NCBI GenBank assembly: GCA_050951365.1
Contig: JBMNIX010000014.1
Span: 1-64,000 of the forward strand
Length of the DNA: 64,000 bases
DNA from: JAAYHG01 sp012735455
GTDB lineage: Bacteria > Bacillota > DTU030 > DUMP01
Reading direction: 5' to 3'
Within the stretch, counting starts at the first letter, position 1. Every line of letters begins with the position of its first letter. The translations under genes were made by a program, and so were the position numbers. Positions 28,899-38,274 of the stretch are shown piece after piece. The notes below the pieces were generated by a model that searched no databases, was not told the origin of the DNA, and worked only from the letters and a program-made list of their open reading frames with translations.

Positions 28899-28903
28899 CA
28901 GGG

Positions 28904-29566
28904 TTAATCTTCCGCCCGCTTCTCGAGGTATTTTTCCAACTTACGCTTTACTCTCTGCAAAGCATTGTCAATGGACTTTACATGACGCTTTAGGTCTACG
29001 GCTATCTCCTGATAGCTTCTGCCCTCCAGGTACGCTACGAGTACTTTCCACTCTAGATCGCTTAGGATTTCACCCATTTTGTCTTCGATGTCATCAAACT
29101 CTTCTCTGTTGATCACCAGCTCCTCCGGATCGCTGATGTGGACTCCGGAGAGCACATCCAGTAAGGTTCGATCTGAATCCTCATCGTAAATGGGTTTGTT
29201 TAAGGAAACATATGAGTTTAGTGGAATGTGTTTTTGTCGTGTGGCCGTCTTGATGGCTGTTATAATCTGCCGCGTCACACAAAGCTCTGCGAAAGCCCGG
29301 AAGGAAGAAAGCTTGTCATTGCGGTAGTCCCGCACCGCTTTGTAGAGCCCTATCATGCCTTCCTGGATAATATCTTCTCGGTCAGCCCCTACCAGGAAAT
29401 AGGATCGTGCCTTGGCCCGGACAAAGTTCTTGTACTTGTTGATGAGCGTTTCCAGGGCGACTTCGCTGCCATCCCGCGCTTGGATAACAAGCTCTTCATC
29501 CAGGATTGCATCGGGATCAGGAAGTGCTTCCTGCATCGCACCCACGGTCACAAGCCTCGCCTCCAT
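28904..29566 (-). CDS. sigH: RNA polymerase sporulation sigma factor SigH
   Basis: This 220-residue sigma-70 family factor shows region 2 (LINKYKNFVRAKARSYFLVG, DREDIIQEGMIGLYKAVRD) and a region 4 HTH (LEGRSYQEIAVDLKRHVKSI). It matches sigma-H, which drives early sporulation genes. The position after rlmB and before tRNAs/tuf/rpmG is the conserved Firmicute location. Its presence implies the organism sporulates or descends from spore formers. Confidence 0.95.
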   Translation of the reverse strand: MEARLVTVGAMQEALPDPDAILDEELVIQARDGSEVALETLINKYKNFVRAKARSYFLVGADREDIIQEGMIGLYKAVRDYRNDKLSSFRAFAELCVTRQIITAIKTATRQKHIPLNSYVSLNKPIYDEDSDRTLLDVLSGVHISDPEELVINREEFDDIEDKMGEILSDLEWKVLVAYLEGRSYQEIAVDLKRHVKSIDNALQRVKRKLEKYLEKRAED

Positions 29567-29622
29567 CCCTAGGTTGCCGCGGTTGGTATTATTCTTTTTG
29601 TGTACGGCTGTCCACCCTGTTT

Positions 29623-29652
29623 ATTATAGCTTTATGCCAGTCACCCCGTCAA
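29623..29652 (-). promoter_or_regulatory. Sigma-A promoter for sigH
   Basis: TTGACG (29647-29652), 18 bases, TATAAT (29623-29628), about 55 bases before the sigH start. Confidence 0.65.
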
Positions 29653-29714
29653 GCACGGGGGAGAGCTTTTGGGACAAGTAAGATCCCAGGAACGAGCCGA
29701 GCGTGTCCACAGCC

Positions 29715-30467
29715 CTACGCACGTCCTCGTACATGTCTCTGGCGCACTACCTCGTACAGCAGTAAGGAAGCAGCTACGGCGGCGTTCAGTGACGGTACCG
29801 TCCCCAGCATGGGAATCCGCACAGTCAAATCACACTCCCGCTTGAGTAGCGTGCCCAATCCCTTGTCCTCGCCACCAACCACCAGCACAACAGGTCCTGT
29901 AAGATCTGCGTCGAAGTAAAGCTGCTCACCTGCCATATCGGCACCAATGGCCCATAGGCCTTCGCCCTTCAGCCTTTGTAGACACTGGGCCAGGTTACCA
30001 ACTCGGGCTACAGGCAGATGTTCCAAGGCCCCAGCGGCTGCTTTTTCTGCCGTGCCCGTAACACCCGCCGCACGGCGGGCGGGGATAATCAAGCCGTGGG
30101 CACCTGCCGCCTCGGCACTCCTGGCTATGGCCCCCAAGTTTCGCGGATCTTCAACATGAGCCAGCAACACCAGGAGCGGGTCCTGCCTGGCGGCTCGAGC
30201 CTGCACCAGGAGATCAGTGACCTCCACATACTGTCGCGCGGCCACCAGGGCTAGAACGCCTTGGTGGTTAGCACCCTGGGCCAGCTGGTCCAGACGCCTG
30301 CGGTCGATCTCCTCCACAGGAACGCCCATCTCGCGCGCCAAGGCCCTTATCTCCGCCACGGTACGACCATGACTACCCATAGCCAAAAGAACCTTGTTCA
30401 AGGATCGCCCGCCTTTAAGGGCAGCGATCACCACATTGCGTCCCCAGATGAGCTCCGCCTCTGACAC
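29715..30467 (-). CDS. rlmB: 23S rRNA 2'-O-methyltransferase RlmB (SpoU family)
   Basis: This 250-residue SPOUT methyltransferase has an N-terminal substrate-binding domain (IWGRNVVIAALKGGRSLNKV). The catalytic domain contains LAHVEDPRNLGAIARSAEAA, GEDKGLGTLLKRECD and IPMLGTVPSLNAAVAASLLL, the three SpoU motifs. RlmB methylates G2251 of 23S rRNA (E. coli numbering). The GTG start follows AGGTGGTGGAGTA. Confidence 0.93.
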   Translation of the reverse strand: MSEAELIWGRNVVIAALKGGRSLNKVLLAMGSHGRTVAEIRALAREMGVPVEEIDRRRLDQLAQGANHQGVLALVAARQYVEVTDLLVQARAARQDPLLVLLAHVEDPRNLGAIARSAEAAGAHGLIIPARRAAGVTGTAEKAAAGALEHLPVARVGNLAQCLQRLKGEGLWAIGADMAGEQLYFDADLTGPVVLVVGGEDKGLGTLLKRECDLTVRIPMLGTVPSLNAAVAASLLLYEVVRQRHVRGRA

Positions 30468-30520
30468 TACTCCACCACCTTAGCTTGGGACCGGCATCGC
30501 AACCTGTCCCGCCGGCATTC

Positions 30521-31216
30521 TTATTCTACGCGACCCTGGCCTCGGCTATGACTTGCAAGGGGGGCACGGCCGCAGGAAAAACGCCCCTCATAGCAAATCC
30601 CCTCCGTCTCGCAGCTGGGGCCCGCCAGAGCAAAGAGACGCGGCGCCACCCGCCGCACCTCCTCACGCATAGCGCAGGCCAGGGCCCGAATTTCCCACTG
30701 GGCTCGCCGGCAACAGCGCAGGCGGAAAAAGTTGTAGAGGCTGCGGCAATTAAAGGTGGCCACCAGCTTGGTCTCACAAGCATTAGGCAACACATAGCGC
30801 GCGTCCTCTGCCGGCACAGCCTTGAGGAGTTCGTTATAAGCGTTCTGAATGGTGGCCATAGTGGTGTGGAAGCGTTCTTTTAGTGCCGGGTCAGCCGCCA
30901 CGCTGGGAGGGATGATATAATCGAAGCTTTGTTCACGCACGTAGCGCTGCGATTGTTGCGAGTAAGAAGCAATACGATGGCGCACCAGTTGATGGCTTAA
31001 AGAGCGGCTCACACCCTCAATGGCAAAGGTGAAGGTTACGTGTTCCGTGGGTGACTCGTGCCCGCTCTCAATTAGGTGGGCCAAGAGCTTGTCCACTTGT
31101 TCGACACTTAGATCTTCATAAAGGCGAGCCGCACCAGTGGCAGAATAGCAAAGGCGCGCTGCCGCAGCCACAGTGCGTTCTGGGTCTGGTGTATGGGTTA
31201 AGAGTCTTACGTACAC
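30521..31216 (-). CDS. thyX: Flavin-dependent thymidylate synthase ThyX
   Basis: This 231-residue enzyme makes dTMP from dUMP using FAD, NADPH and methylene-tetrahydrofolate. The ThyX motif RHRxxSxxxxSxR is present at 79-91 as RHRIASYSQQSQR, and FxFxIEGVSRS is nearby. The Cys-rich tail (CCRRAQW, CETEGICYEG) is typical of clostridial forms. The GTG start behind GAGGAGGAG overlaps the end of mrnC by ten bases. Confidence 0.95.
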   Translation of the reverse strand: MYVRLLTHTPDPERTVAAAARLCYSATGAARLYEDLSVEQVDKLLAHLIESGHESPTEHVTFTFAIEGVSRSLSHQLVRHRIASYSQQSQRYVREQSFDYIIPPSVAADPALKERFHTTMATIQNAYNELLKAVPAEDARYVLPNACETKLVATFNCRSLYNFFRLRCCRRAQWEIRALACAMREEVRRVAPRLFALAGPSCETEGICYEGRFSCGRAPLASHSRGQGRVE

Positions 31217-31602
31217 GGTTTCTCCTCCTCAGACCGGGAGCCCAGCTCCCAGATGCGCTCCAGAAGCTGGTCCAGGCGTTCTTGTTGACCCAGCAGATAT
31301 AAGTAACCTAGCACGGCCTCTAGGGCAGTACTCAGATGATGCTCAGGCCTAGAGCCCCGCACAGCATGCTTGGGCTGGGCGTTGCGGGCGCGGCGGGCTA
31401 CCGCAGTTTCTTCTGGTGTAAGTTCGTCCTCAAGCTCGCTCCATACAGCCGCCTGCGCCGCGGCGGAAACCCGAGCAGCGGCCGCCCGATGCAATGATCG
31501 CACGAGGGCAGGCCCACCCGCAACCAACCGTTTCCTAACGTACAGTTCCAGGACAGCATCGCCTAGATATGCTAGAACTAGGGAAGATGGCAGGTCTCTC
31601 AT
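31207..31602 (-). CDS. mrnC: Mini-ribonuclease III
   Basis: This 131-residue protein is an RNase III catalytic domain without the double-stranded RNA-binding domain. It contains LAYLGDAVLELYVRKRL (metal-binding Asp) and LSTALEAVLGYLYLLGQ (Glu). Mini-III trims 23S rRNA ends. The ATG overlaps the cysS stop (ATGA). Confidence 0.93.
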   Translation of the reverse strand: MRDLPSSLVLAYLGDAVLELYVRKRLVAGGPALVRSLHRAAAARVSAAAQAAVWSELEDELTPEETAVARRARNAQPKHAVRGSRPEHHLSTALEAVLGYLYLLGQQERLDQLLERIWELGSRSEEEKPCT

Positions 31603-33038
31603 TTTAGACGCCAGCGTGGTCCCTGCGGGGTATCCTCAAGCAACACCCCTAGCTCACTCAGGCGGTCACGCAGCCGGTCCGCGGTGGCAAAATCGCGACG
31701 TTCCCGAGCCTCCTGTCTCAGTTCCGCCACCAGCTGGATGAGGCCTTCAACGAGAGCAGTGTTCTCCTGCGCTCCGGCGGCAACACCGGTAAGCCCCAGG
31801 ACCTCGCCTAGGGTCAGGAACAGATCTCTCCCCTCCTTGAGCACATAGGCCCGCTCCCCGCTCACTTCTCCAGCAGCGAGATAGCTATTCAAGTCACGGG
31901 CAAGCTCAAAAAGGACCCCCAGCGCCTGGGCAGTGTTAAAATCATCGTCCATGGCAGCCTCAAAAGCGCTGCGGTGTTCGGCAAAGACCTTGAGCTGCGC
32001 CTCGGCCTCGGTTGAAAGCTGAAGAGGAGTGTCAGGCGTGGTGTGACCCAGCACCTTGGCCAGATTTTCCTCTAGGTTGTGCAGGCGCTCCCAACCCCGT
32101 TGGGCGGCAGGCATCTTGTCCAAGCCGAAATCAATAGGGCTGCGGTAGTGGGTGGAAAGCATGAAGTAGCGGAGGACAACACCTGGAAAACTGTTGATAA
32201 CGTCACGCACGCGAACCACGTTGCCTAGTGATTTGGCCATTTTCTCGCCAGCCATGTTAACAAAACCGTTGTGTACCCAATAACGGGCAAAGGTGCCGCC
32301 GCAGTATGCCTCAGACTGGGCGATCTCATTTTCATGGTGCGGGAATACCAGATCGGAGCCGCCGCCATGGAAATCAAAACCGTCTCCCAGGTATTTTAAG
32401 GACATCACGGAACACTCGATGTGCCAACCCGGTCGCCCTGGCCCCCAGGGGCTGTCCCAAGCGGGTTCACCCTCCTTGGAAGCCTTCCAAAGGGCAAAGT
32501 CCATGGGGTGGCGCTTGTTTTCGTTGACCTCAATCCGGGCACCCGCTTTAAGGTCTTCCAAGCTGCGCCCAGAGAGCTTGCCGTACTCGGGGAAGCTCTC
32601 TACAGCGTAATAGACATCGCCGTCGAGCTCGTAGGCATGTCCTGTCTTAATTAAGGCTTCCACCGCACGGATTATGTCAGGGATGTGGTCGGTTACCCGG
32701 GGGTAAACATCGGCCCGCTGAATGCCCAAGGCATCCATATCGGTAAAGTACTCTTTAATGTAGCGGTCGGCAATCTGGAGGGGGGTGACACCCTCTTCCT
32801 TCGCCTTGTTGATAATCTTGTCATCCACATCGGTAAAGTTCTGCACGTAACGCACAGAATAACCCTTGTAGGCAAGATAACGCCGAATAACATCCCATAC
32901 CAGGTAGGGGCGGGCATTGCCTACGTGACAGAAGTTATACGGGGTGACACCGCAAACATAGATGCTTACCTTGCCTGGCTCGCGAGGTTGAAACTCCTCC
33001 TTTCTGCGGGTTAGGGTATTGTACACTAGGAGGGCCAT
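31599..33038 (-). CDS. cysS: Cysteinyl-tRNA synthetase
   Basis: This class I synthetase has 479 residues from ATG 33038 behind AAAGGAGA; the longer frame lacks a site. Zinc ligand Cys29 lies in VCGVTPYN, the HIGH box is HVGN (38-41), the second zinc pair sits in WHIECS and FPHHENE, and the KMSKS box is KMAKS in AGEKMAKSLGN. It follows gltX. In Bacillus cysE lies between gltX and cysS; no cysE is present here. Confidence 0.97.
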   Translation of the reverse strand: MALLVYNTLTRRKEEFQPREPGKVSIYVCGVTPYNFCHVGNARPYLVWDVIRRYLAYKGYSVRYVQNFTDVDDKIINKAKEEGVTPLQIADRYIKEYFTDMDALGIQRADVYPRVTDHIPDIIRAVEALIKTGHAYELDGDVYYAVESFPEYGKLSGRSLEDLKAGARIEVNENKRHPMDFALWKASKEGEPAWDSPWGPGRPGWHIECSVMSLKYLGDGFDFHGGGSDLVFPHHENEIAQSEAYCGGTFARYWVHNGFVNMAGEKMAKSLGNVVRVRDVINSFPGVVLRYFMLSTHYRSPIDFGLDKMPAAQRGWERLHNLEENLAKVLGHTTPDTPLQLSTEAEAQLKVFAEHRSAFEAAMDDDFNTAQALGVLFELARDLNSYLAAGEVSGERAYVLKEGRDLFLTLGEVLGLTGVAAGAQENTALVEGLIQLVAELRQEARERRDFATADRLRDRLSELGVLLEDTPQGPRWRLK

Positions 33039-33129
33039 TGACCATTCTCCTTTCCATAGCCGGCGACCAAGTGGGTCGCTCATCACGCAATAACTCAAGA
33101 AGTTGGTACGCCTAAAAAAACACAGTCAA

Positions 33130-34587
33130 CTATCTGAGAGCTAACGCAGCATTAAGACGCTCGCGCACCTTCTCTAGTCCGAGAATGCTGATAACATGGA
33201 AGAGCTCCGAACCCTGGGTCCTGCCCGTTAACGCCACGCGCAGGGGCATGTACACCCTGCGCGCCGTGAGACCGAGTTCACGACTTATGCGCCGCAGTTC
33301 AGTTCGCACTGCCTCTGGAGTAAGCTCGGGGAGTGCTGCCAGGTGTTCCAGAACACTGTCAAAAACAGTGGGGACCTGTTCCTCCCTCAGCACTTGGCGC
33401 GCCTTGTTGTCCTGTGGCTTCACCGTGGGAGTGAAGAAAAAGTCCACCTGCTCACCAATTTGTTCCAGTTCCGTTAGACCATCCTTTACCGCTGCTACTA
33501 CTCGTAGCAACCAGGGACGTTGTTCCTCGAGAGTAGCGCTTTCCACGTATCCAGCTGCCACAAGATGCGGCAAAGCTAAGTCAAGGATACGTTCGGCGGA
33601 GCTTTTCTTAATATAGTGAGCATTAAGCCGCTTGAGTCTTTCCTCATCAAAGACAGCCGCACTCCTGAACACGCGTTCCAGACTAAAATGCTCAACCAAA
33701 TCGGCGAGGCTGTAGATCTCCTGCTCGCCCTCCGGGGACCAGCCCAGGAGAGCCAGGAAGTTTACCACGGTTTCTGGCAGGTAACCGCGTTTCCGGTACT
33801 CGTCCACAGACACATTGCCCTGGCTTTGTGACATCCTGGTACGGTCTTCATCTAAGATAAATGGGATATGGGCAAACTGTGGCGCTTTCCAACCCATAGC
33901 CTGATAGAGGAGTATCTGGCGCGGGGTATTGCGGAGGTGTTCCTCTCCCCGCAAGACATGAGTAATACCCATCAGGTGGTCATCGATAACCACTGCGAAG
34001 TTGTAGGTAGGTGTTCCATCCGGTTTGACAATGATAAAATCGCTGATCTCTTCGCCGGCAAACTCAATCTCGCCCTGAATTAAGTCCTTAAACTTTATAA
34101 TACTGCCACTTGGCACCCGAAAGCGTACCACCGCTTTCTTGCCTTCGGCCAGTAGGCGTGCGCGGTCTTCTTCGGACAGATTGCGACATCGTCCCAGGTA
34201 ACGTGGAGTCTCGCCGTGGGCCAGCATCTCGCGGCGCTGTTCGGCCAACTCCTGTTCACTGCAGAAGCACTGATAGGCCAGACCGTCCTGCAGGAATCGT
34301 CTAGCAAAGCGGGCGTAGATATCCAAACGCTCTGTCTGGCGATAGGGGCCGCGGGGACCACCAACATCTACCCCCTCGTCCCAGCTAATACCAAGCCAGG
34401 CCAGGTCGCGCATAATAGCCTGCTCCGCCTCATGCGAGGAGCGCTCTCGATCTGTATCCTCACTGCGCAGGATACACTTACCCCCTGTTTTTTGAGCAAA
34501 AAGCCAGTTAAAAAGAGCCGTTCGTGCACCACCTATGTGAAGCGGTCCAGTCGGGCTAGGGGCAAAACGTACACGCACCTCTTGCAT
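33130..34587 (-). CDS. gltX: Glutamyl-tRNA synthetase
   Basis: This 485-residue class I synthetase has HIGG at 17-20 in SPTGPLHIGGART. Zinc-site-like Cys residues occur in CFCSEQELAEQ. The C-terminal anticodon-binding domain is intact. The KMSKS region reads RMSQS (251-255): the second lysine, which normally contacts ATP, is glutamine (CAA codon). The rest of the gene looks normal, so it may be a natural variant or a single-base error. It probably charges tRNA-Glu. Confidence 0.96.
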   Translation of the reverse strand: MQEVRVRFAPSPTGPLHIGGARTALFNWLFAQKTGGKCILRSEDTDRERSSHEAEQAIMRDLAWLGISWDEGVDVGGPRGPYRQTERLDIYARFARRFLQDGLAYQCFCSEQELAEQRREMLAHGETPRYLGRCRNLSEEDRARLLAEGKKAVVRFRVPSGSIIKFKDLIQGEIEFAGEEISDFIIVKPDGTPTYNFAVVIDDHLMGITHVLRGEEHLRNTPRQILLYQAMGWKAPQFAHIPFILDEDRTRMSQSQGNVSVDEYRKRGYLPETVVNFLALLGWSPEGEQEIYSLADLVEHFSLERVFRSAAVFDEERLKRLNAHYIKKSSAERILDLALPHLVAAGYVESATLEEQRPWLLRVVAAVKDGLTELEQIGEQVDFFFTPTVKPQDNKARQVLREEQVPTVFDSVLEHLAALPELTPEAVRTELRRISRELGLTARRVYMPLRVALTGRTQGSELFHVISILGLEKVRERLNAALALR

Positions 34588-34690
34588 CTAGGCGTCCTCC
34601 CTTGGTCTCATCCTTGCTATTATTATATCATTATAGCATGCCAACCCTTCCAGGAACAGGGACAAGGAAGCAAAACATAGTGAAAAAAGG

Positions 34691-34712
34691 AGGCAGCCCT
34701 CGCGAGCTGCCT
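34691..34712 (-). terminator. Terminator after RlpA-like gene
   Basis: The stem AGGCAGC/GCTGCCT with an eight-base loop is followed on the minus strand by CCTTTTTTC, three bases after the stop codon. Confidence 0.85.
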
Positions 34713-34715
34713 CTT

Positions 34716-35486
34716 CTAGCTGAGTATCGTCAGCTTAACATCCGCCACACCAACCTCTTCCATGCCAATGGCCCGTGCCGCTGCCAATGAGAGGTCGATG
34801 CTGCGTCCGGCTACGTAAGGACCACGGTCGTTAATGCGCACAAGCACCGACTTACCGTTGCTAGGGTTAGTCACGAGAACCATAGTGCCAAAGGGTAGGT
34901 CACGGTGGGCAGCGGTAAAGACATTCTGGTCAAAGATTTCTCCGTTGGCCGTTCGGCGTCCGTGGAAACCCGGTCCATACCAAGAGGCCCGTGCAGTGAG
35001 GGAACGGCCACGCGCCATAGTCGGATAAGCGTCGTCCTGCTCCAAAGGTGGTGCACCCAAACTGGTACGCAGGTTATTCGCCCAGGTATAAGCCAGCTGT
35101 GTAGGTGTCAAGGAATTAGCCTCTGCTGTCCCGCGGTCACAAGTCACCAAGAGCATGTCGCCTGCCAGGACCACTGCTTCGCCACCGAACACGCCCGGGA
35201 CTATGCTTCGGGGATCTACACCGTTTTCTGCAGCTGTTTTGAGGCGCTGAATTATTAGCTGGCCACGTTCCCAAGGGGTGAACCCACCTGCTGGACAACG
35301 GACCCTGAGAACCACCTTGTCCCCTACAACTATCTCGGGTAAAGCCTCTCCTCCACCCTGCCATGAACGCAGGGCTACTGTCCAGCCCTCTACCTGTGCT
35401 TTAATCTTAGGTGCAAGGGGGCTCAAGAAGAGAAACAAGATGGTCAGGACGCAGCCCGCCAGGAGCAGGCGCGTCTTCGTGTGCAC
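34716..35486 (-). CDS. Septal-ring RlpA-like lipid-free secreted protein (DPBB domain)
   Basis: This protein of 256 residues starts at GTG 35486 behind AAAGGAGG. An N-terminal signal anchor (LLLAGCVLTILFLFLSPLA) directs export. The middle has a LysM/SafA-like linker region without a clear family. The C-terminal 95 residues are a double-psi beta-barrel of the RlpA type: ASWYGPGFHGRRTANGE, FGTMVLVTNPSNGKS and INDRGPYVAGRSIDLSLAAA. The catalytic Asp expected in 'NDRGP' is present. Such proteins cut naked glycan strands of peptidoglycan or act in germination and cell separation. It is monocistronic, between terminators. Confidence 0.82.
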   Translation of the reverse strand: MHTKTRLLLAGCVLTILFLFLSPLAPKIKAQVEGWTVALRSWQGGGEALPEIVVGDKVVLRVRCPAGGFTPWERGQLIIQRLKTAAENGVDPRSIVPGVFGGEAVVLAGDMLLVTCDRGTAEANSLTPTQLAYTWANNLRTSLGAPPLEQDDAYPTMARGRSLTARASWYGPGFHGRRTANGEIFDQNVFTAAHRDLPFGTMVLVTNPSNGKSVLVRINDRGPYVAGRSIDLSLAAARAIGMEEVGVADVKLTILS

Positions 35487-35542
35487 TGTTGCTCCTCCTT
35501 TCGGCATCTCAGAGATTTTTCTCTTTGATGCACTCACACAAA

Positions 35543-35575
35543 GAATGTAGGACGGTCTTTGCGTCCTACATTCCC
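35543..35575 (-). terminator. Terminator after ispD-ispF
   Basis: A twelve-base inverted repeat GAATGTAGGACG/CGTCCTACATTC with a seven-base loop, followed on the minus strand by TTTGTGTG. Confidence 0.7.
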
Positions 35576-35627
35576 AGTATGCCCAAGGAGACAACTTTTA
35601 TACTCATATGCGTGTGCAGGCACATGC

Positions 35628-36104
35628 TTAAATCGATTTGCGCAGTAGGCACACTGCTTGCGCCGCAATCCCTTCACCACGCCCGACAAACCCAAGATGC
35701 TCCGTGGTAGTCGCCTTAACCGAAACCTGCTCTACCGGCAGGTTCAAGGTGTAGGCTATCTTAGCACGCATTTTCATGATGTAAGGCGCTAGTTTCGGCC
35801 GCTGCGCAATGATTATACTGTCAATGTTTTCCACAACAAAACCGCGCTGAGCCACTATTTCTGCTGTCTTCACCAAGATAAGCTGACTTGAAATCCCAGC
35901 CCAAGTAGGGTCTGTGTCGGGGAAATGGTAACCAATGTCCCGTTCTCCTGTTGCCCCAAGCATGGCATCGGAGATGGCATGCAACAGGACGTCTGCATCA
36001 GAGTGCCCCTCCAGGCCGTGGGTGTGGGGGATCTCCACCCCTCCAAGGAAGAGAGGAATCCCCGGCTGCAGCGCGTGGACATCAAAACCAATACCAATGC
36101 GCAT
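35628..36104 (-). CDS. ispF: 2-C-methyl-D-erythritol 2,4-cyclodiphosphate synthase
   Basis: This 158-residue enzyme makes MEcPP in the non-mevalonate isoprenoid pathway. Zinc ligands are in FDVHAL and HSDADVLLHA; GLEGHSDAD and the TTTEHLGFVGRGEG end motif are intact. The second ATG (36104) is preferred, because the first directly abuts GGGAGG. It follows ispD at 39 bases, the usual order. Confidence 0.96.
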   Translation of the reverse strand: MRIGIGFDVHALQPGIPLFLGGVEIPHTHGLEGHSDADVLLHAISDAMLGATGERDIGYHFPDTDPTWAGISSQLILVKTAEIVAQRGFVVENIDSIIIAQRPKLAPYIMKMRAKIAYTLNLPVEQVSVKATTTEHLGFVGRGEGIAAQAVCLLRKSI

Positions 36105-36143
36105 TTCTCTCATCCTCCCGTTTCAAGGCCCATGCAGAAATAC

Positions 36144-36854
36144 TCAAATGATTCTCCCGTCCGGGGCAGTAATTTCCTGAAGCAGGCACCGCGCCAGAGC
36201 AAGGTCTGTGGGGGTAGTAACCTTGAAGTTCATGTCATTTCCCGGGACTAGTTCCACCGGATATCCCAAGCGTTCTACCAATGAGGCGTCATCTGTGCCC
36301 ATAAATCCATCCGTCACTGCCTGCTGGTGGGCCTTGCGAATTAGGTCACAAGCAAAGGCTTGCGGCGTCTGAGCGGCCCAAAGGGTATTGCGATCCAGGG
36401 TTGTCTCTACTTGGCACCCCTGCCGGACGAGTTTAATGGTGTCTTTTACGGGCACCGCCACCACAGCAGCGCCGCTACGCAGCGCAGCCGCTAAGGAGGC
36501 AGTGATCATTTCACCATCAATAAAAGGGCGCGCGGCGTCGTGTATCAGGACAAAGTCAGCATCTGGCGGCAGCGCCTTCAACCCCAAGCGCACCGACTCC
36601 TGCCTCTCGCCACCACCTGGGACGATGGCATCTATCTTGGTGAGCTGCCACTCAGTCACCAGGCCTCTGGTACGATCTTCTTCACCTGGAGCCACTACCA
36701 AAACAACACTCGTCACGAGGGGATGCTCCTGGAAAACCTGAAGGCAGTGGACAATAAGCGGTCTTCCTCCCAGCATCAGATACTGTTTTCTTGTTTCGCT
36801 TCCCATTCGCCGCCCCGCCCCGGCAGCCGGGACCAAAGCAACGGCCTTTACCAT
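36144..36854 (-). CDS. ispD: 2-C-methyl-D-erythritol 4-phosphate cytidylyltransferase
   Basis: This 236-residue enzyme joins CTP and MEP to give CDP-ME. The nucleotide-binding start is LVPAAGAGRRMGSETRKQ, followed by HDAARPFI and VPVKDTIK and the DDASLVERLG region. It forms an operon with ispF and probably with the PIN/TRAM gene upstream. Confidence 0.96.
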   Translation of the reverse strand: MVKAVALVPAAGAGRRMGSETRKQYLMLGGRPLIVHCLQVFQEHPLVTSVVLVVAPGEEDRTRGLVTEWQLTKIDAIVPGGGERQESVRLGLKALPPDADFVLIHDAARPFIDGEMITASLAAALRSGAAVVAVPVKDTIKLVRQGCQVETTLDRNTLWAAQTPQAFACDLIRKAHQQAVTDGFMGTDDASLVERLGYPVELVPGNDMNFKVTTPTDLALARCLLQEITAPDGRII

Positions 36855-36996
36855 GCGCTTCCTCTCCGTTCGTCCTTCTCAAGGGCAGTTTTTCTGGTAC
36901 CACTCTTTCTCCGCTCCAGGCTGAGATTCCTGCACCGGGTTGACTCTGCCCTGGTGGCCCAAGAAAAAAGCGGCCCTAAGGCCGCCTCAAATGCCG

Positions 36997-38097
36997 CTAA
37001 ATAGCTTTCTCCATTGCCTTGGGTTTGGCAAAGATCATCCGTCCTGCTGCCGTCTGCAGTACACTGGTTACCAAAACACCAATGGTCTCGCCTATATGGC
37101 GACGCCCACCATCTACCACTATCATGGTGCCGTCGTCCAGGTAGGCCACACCTTGACCAGCCTCTTTGCCGTCTTTGATCACGTGAACCAGCATTTCTTC
37201 ACCAGGAAGTACCACCGGTTTCACCGCATTGGCCAACTCATTTATGTTGAGCACTGGTACGCCCTGGAGTTCTGCCACCTTGTTCAGGTTGTAATCGTTA
37301 GTGAGGACCTTACCCTTGCACTCCCGCGCCAGGCGCAGCAGTTTAGAATCCACCTCAGCCACGTCTTCAAAATCCCGGTCCGAGATGACTACCTTGATCT
37401 CGTGTTCTTTTTGAATGCGGTTTAAAATGTCCAGCCCGCGACGTCCACGGTTACGCTTCAAGAGATCAGATGAGTCAGCAATATGCCTCAGCTCTTCCAA
37501 GACAAAACCGGGTATTACCAGGGTCCCCTCCAGAAAACCGCTCTTAACTATGTCCGCTATGCGACCATCAATGATTACACTGGTATCCAAGATCTTAGGT
37601 GCCAGCACCGACTCTGACGACCGGGCTGTGGCCTTATCCTTCACCAGCCGCGGGAACGATGCTACAAAGCTCCAGAGGTCATCCTTTTTCTTGACAGCCA
37701 GACTCATACCAATATATCCGAACACCACGTTGGCCAGTACAGGGATAAAAGGTCCAACCACTGGTAGACGTCCAAAGGGTAGGGTTAAGAGATTGGCTAT
37801 GGATAGACCAATCACCAAGCCTACCGCACCAGTGATAATGTCTGTAGCTGGCATCTTCTGCAACCGGCTCTCGGACCACTCAATTAATCGAATAAAACGC
37901 CTCATGATCGGCGGAGCTATGAAATAAAAAATTATGCCACCAGTGAGTCCTCCAAACACCAGCAAACCAACATGGATCTGTGCACTGAGTGCCTGGTGAA
38001 ACACCTCCGTCAGAACGGGCACACCAATCAGCACCAGCTCATAACCAACCAGGACCCCTATAAGGGTGATAAACATCCGAACAATCCCTAGGAGCAA
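36997..38097 (-). CDS. PIN/TRAM domain membrane protein (YacL family)
   Basis: This protein of about 366 residues has four N-terminal membrane helices, then a PIN nuclease domain (ILDTSVIIDGRIADIVKSG, ISDRDFEDVAEVDSKLL, VLTNDYNLNKVAELQG) with conserved acidic residues. A TRAM domain follows at the end (EEMLVHVIKDGKEAGQGVAYL, TSVLQTAAGRMIFAK). The TTG start at 38097 behind AAAGGAGGTG gives the usual length. The YacL family is found between radA/disA/carD and ispD in Firmicutes. Its RNA target is unknown. Confidence 0.9.
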   Translation of the reverse strand: MLLGIVRMFITLIGVLVGYELVLIGVPVLTEVFHQALSAQIHVGLLVFGGLTGGIIFYFIAPPIMRRFIRLIEWSESRLQKMPATDIITGAVGLVIGLSIANLLTLPFGRLPVVGPFIPVLANVVFGYIGMSLAVKKKDDLWSFVASFPRLVKDKATARSSESVLAPKILDTSVIIDGRIADIVKSGFLEGTLVIPGFVLEELRHIADSSDLLKRNRGRRGLDILNRIQKEHEIKVVISDRDFEDVAEVDSKLLRLARECKGKVLTNDYNLNKVAELQGVPVLNINELANAVKPVVLPGEEMLVHVIKDGKEAGQGVAYLDDGTMIVVDGGRRHIGETIGVLVTSVLQTAAGRMIFAKPKAMEKAI

Positions 38098-38251
38098 AAT
38101 CTTCCACCTCCTTTCCGCGTCTTCAGTATACCCTAGGAACAGGCTCTTGGCAATCGCCCAACTGACACGAAGCCCCTTCAAACTCCCTCCTATGTTATTA
38201 TAAACAATTCCCAGTTAATTAAACCAACACAGCAAAGAAGTAGAAAAGAAA

Positions 38252-38273
38252 AACGCCAGCGCCAGCTGACGTT
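38252..38273 (-). terminator. Terminator after carD
   Basis: An imperfect stem AACGTCAGC/GCTGGCGTT followed on the minus strand by TTTCTTTTC, one base after the carD stop. Confidence 0.7.
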
Positions 38274-38274
38274 C

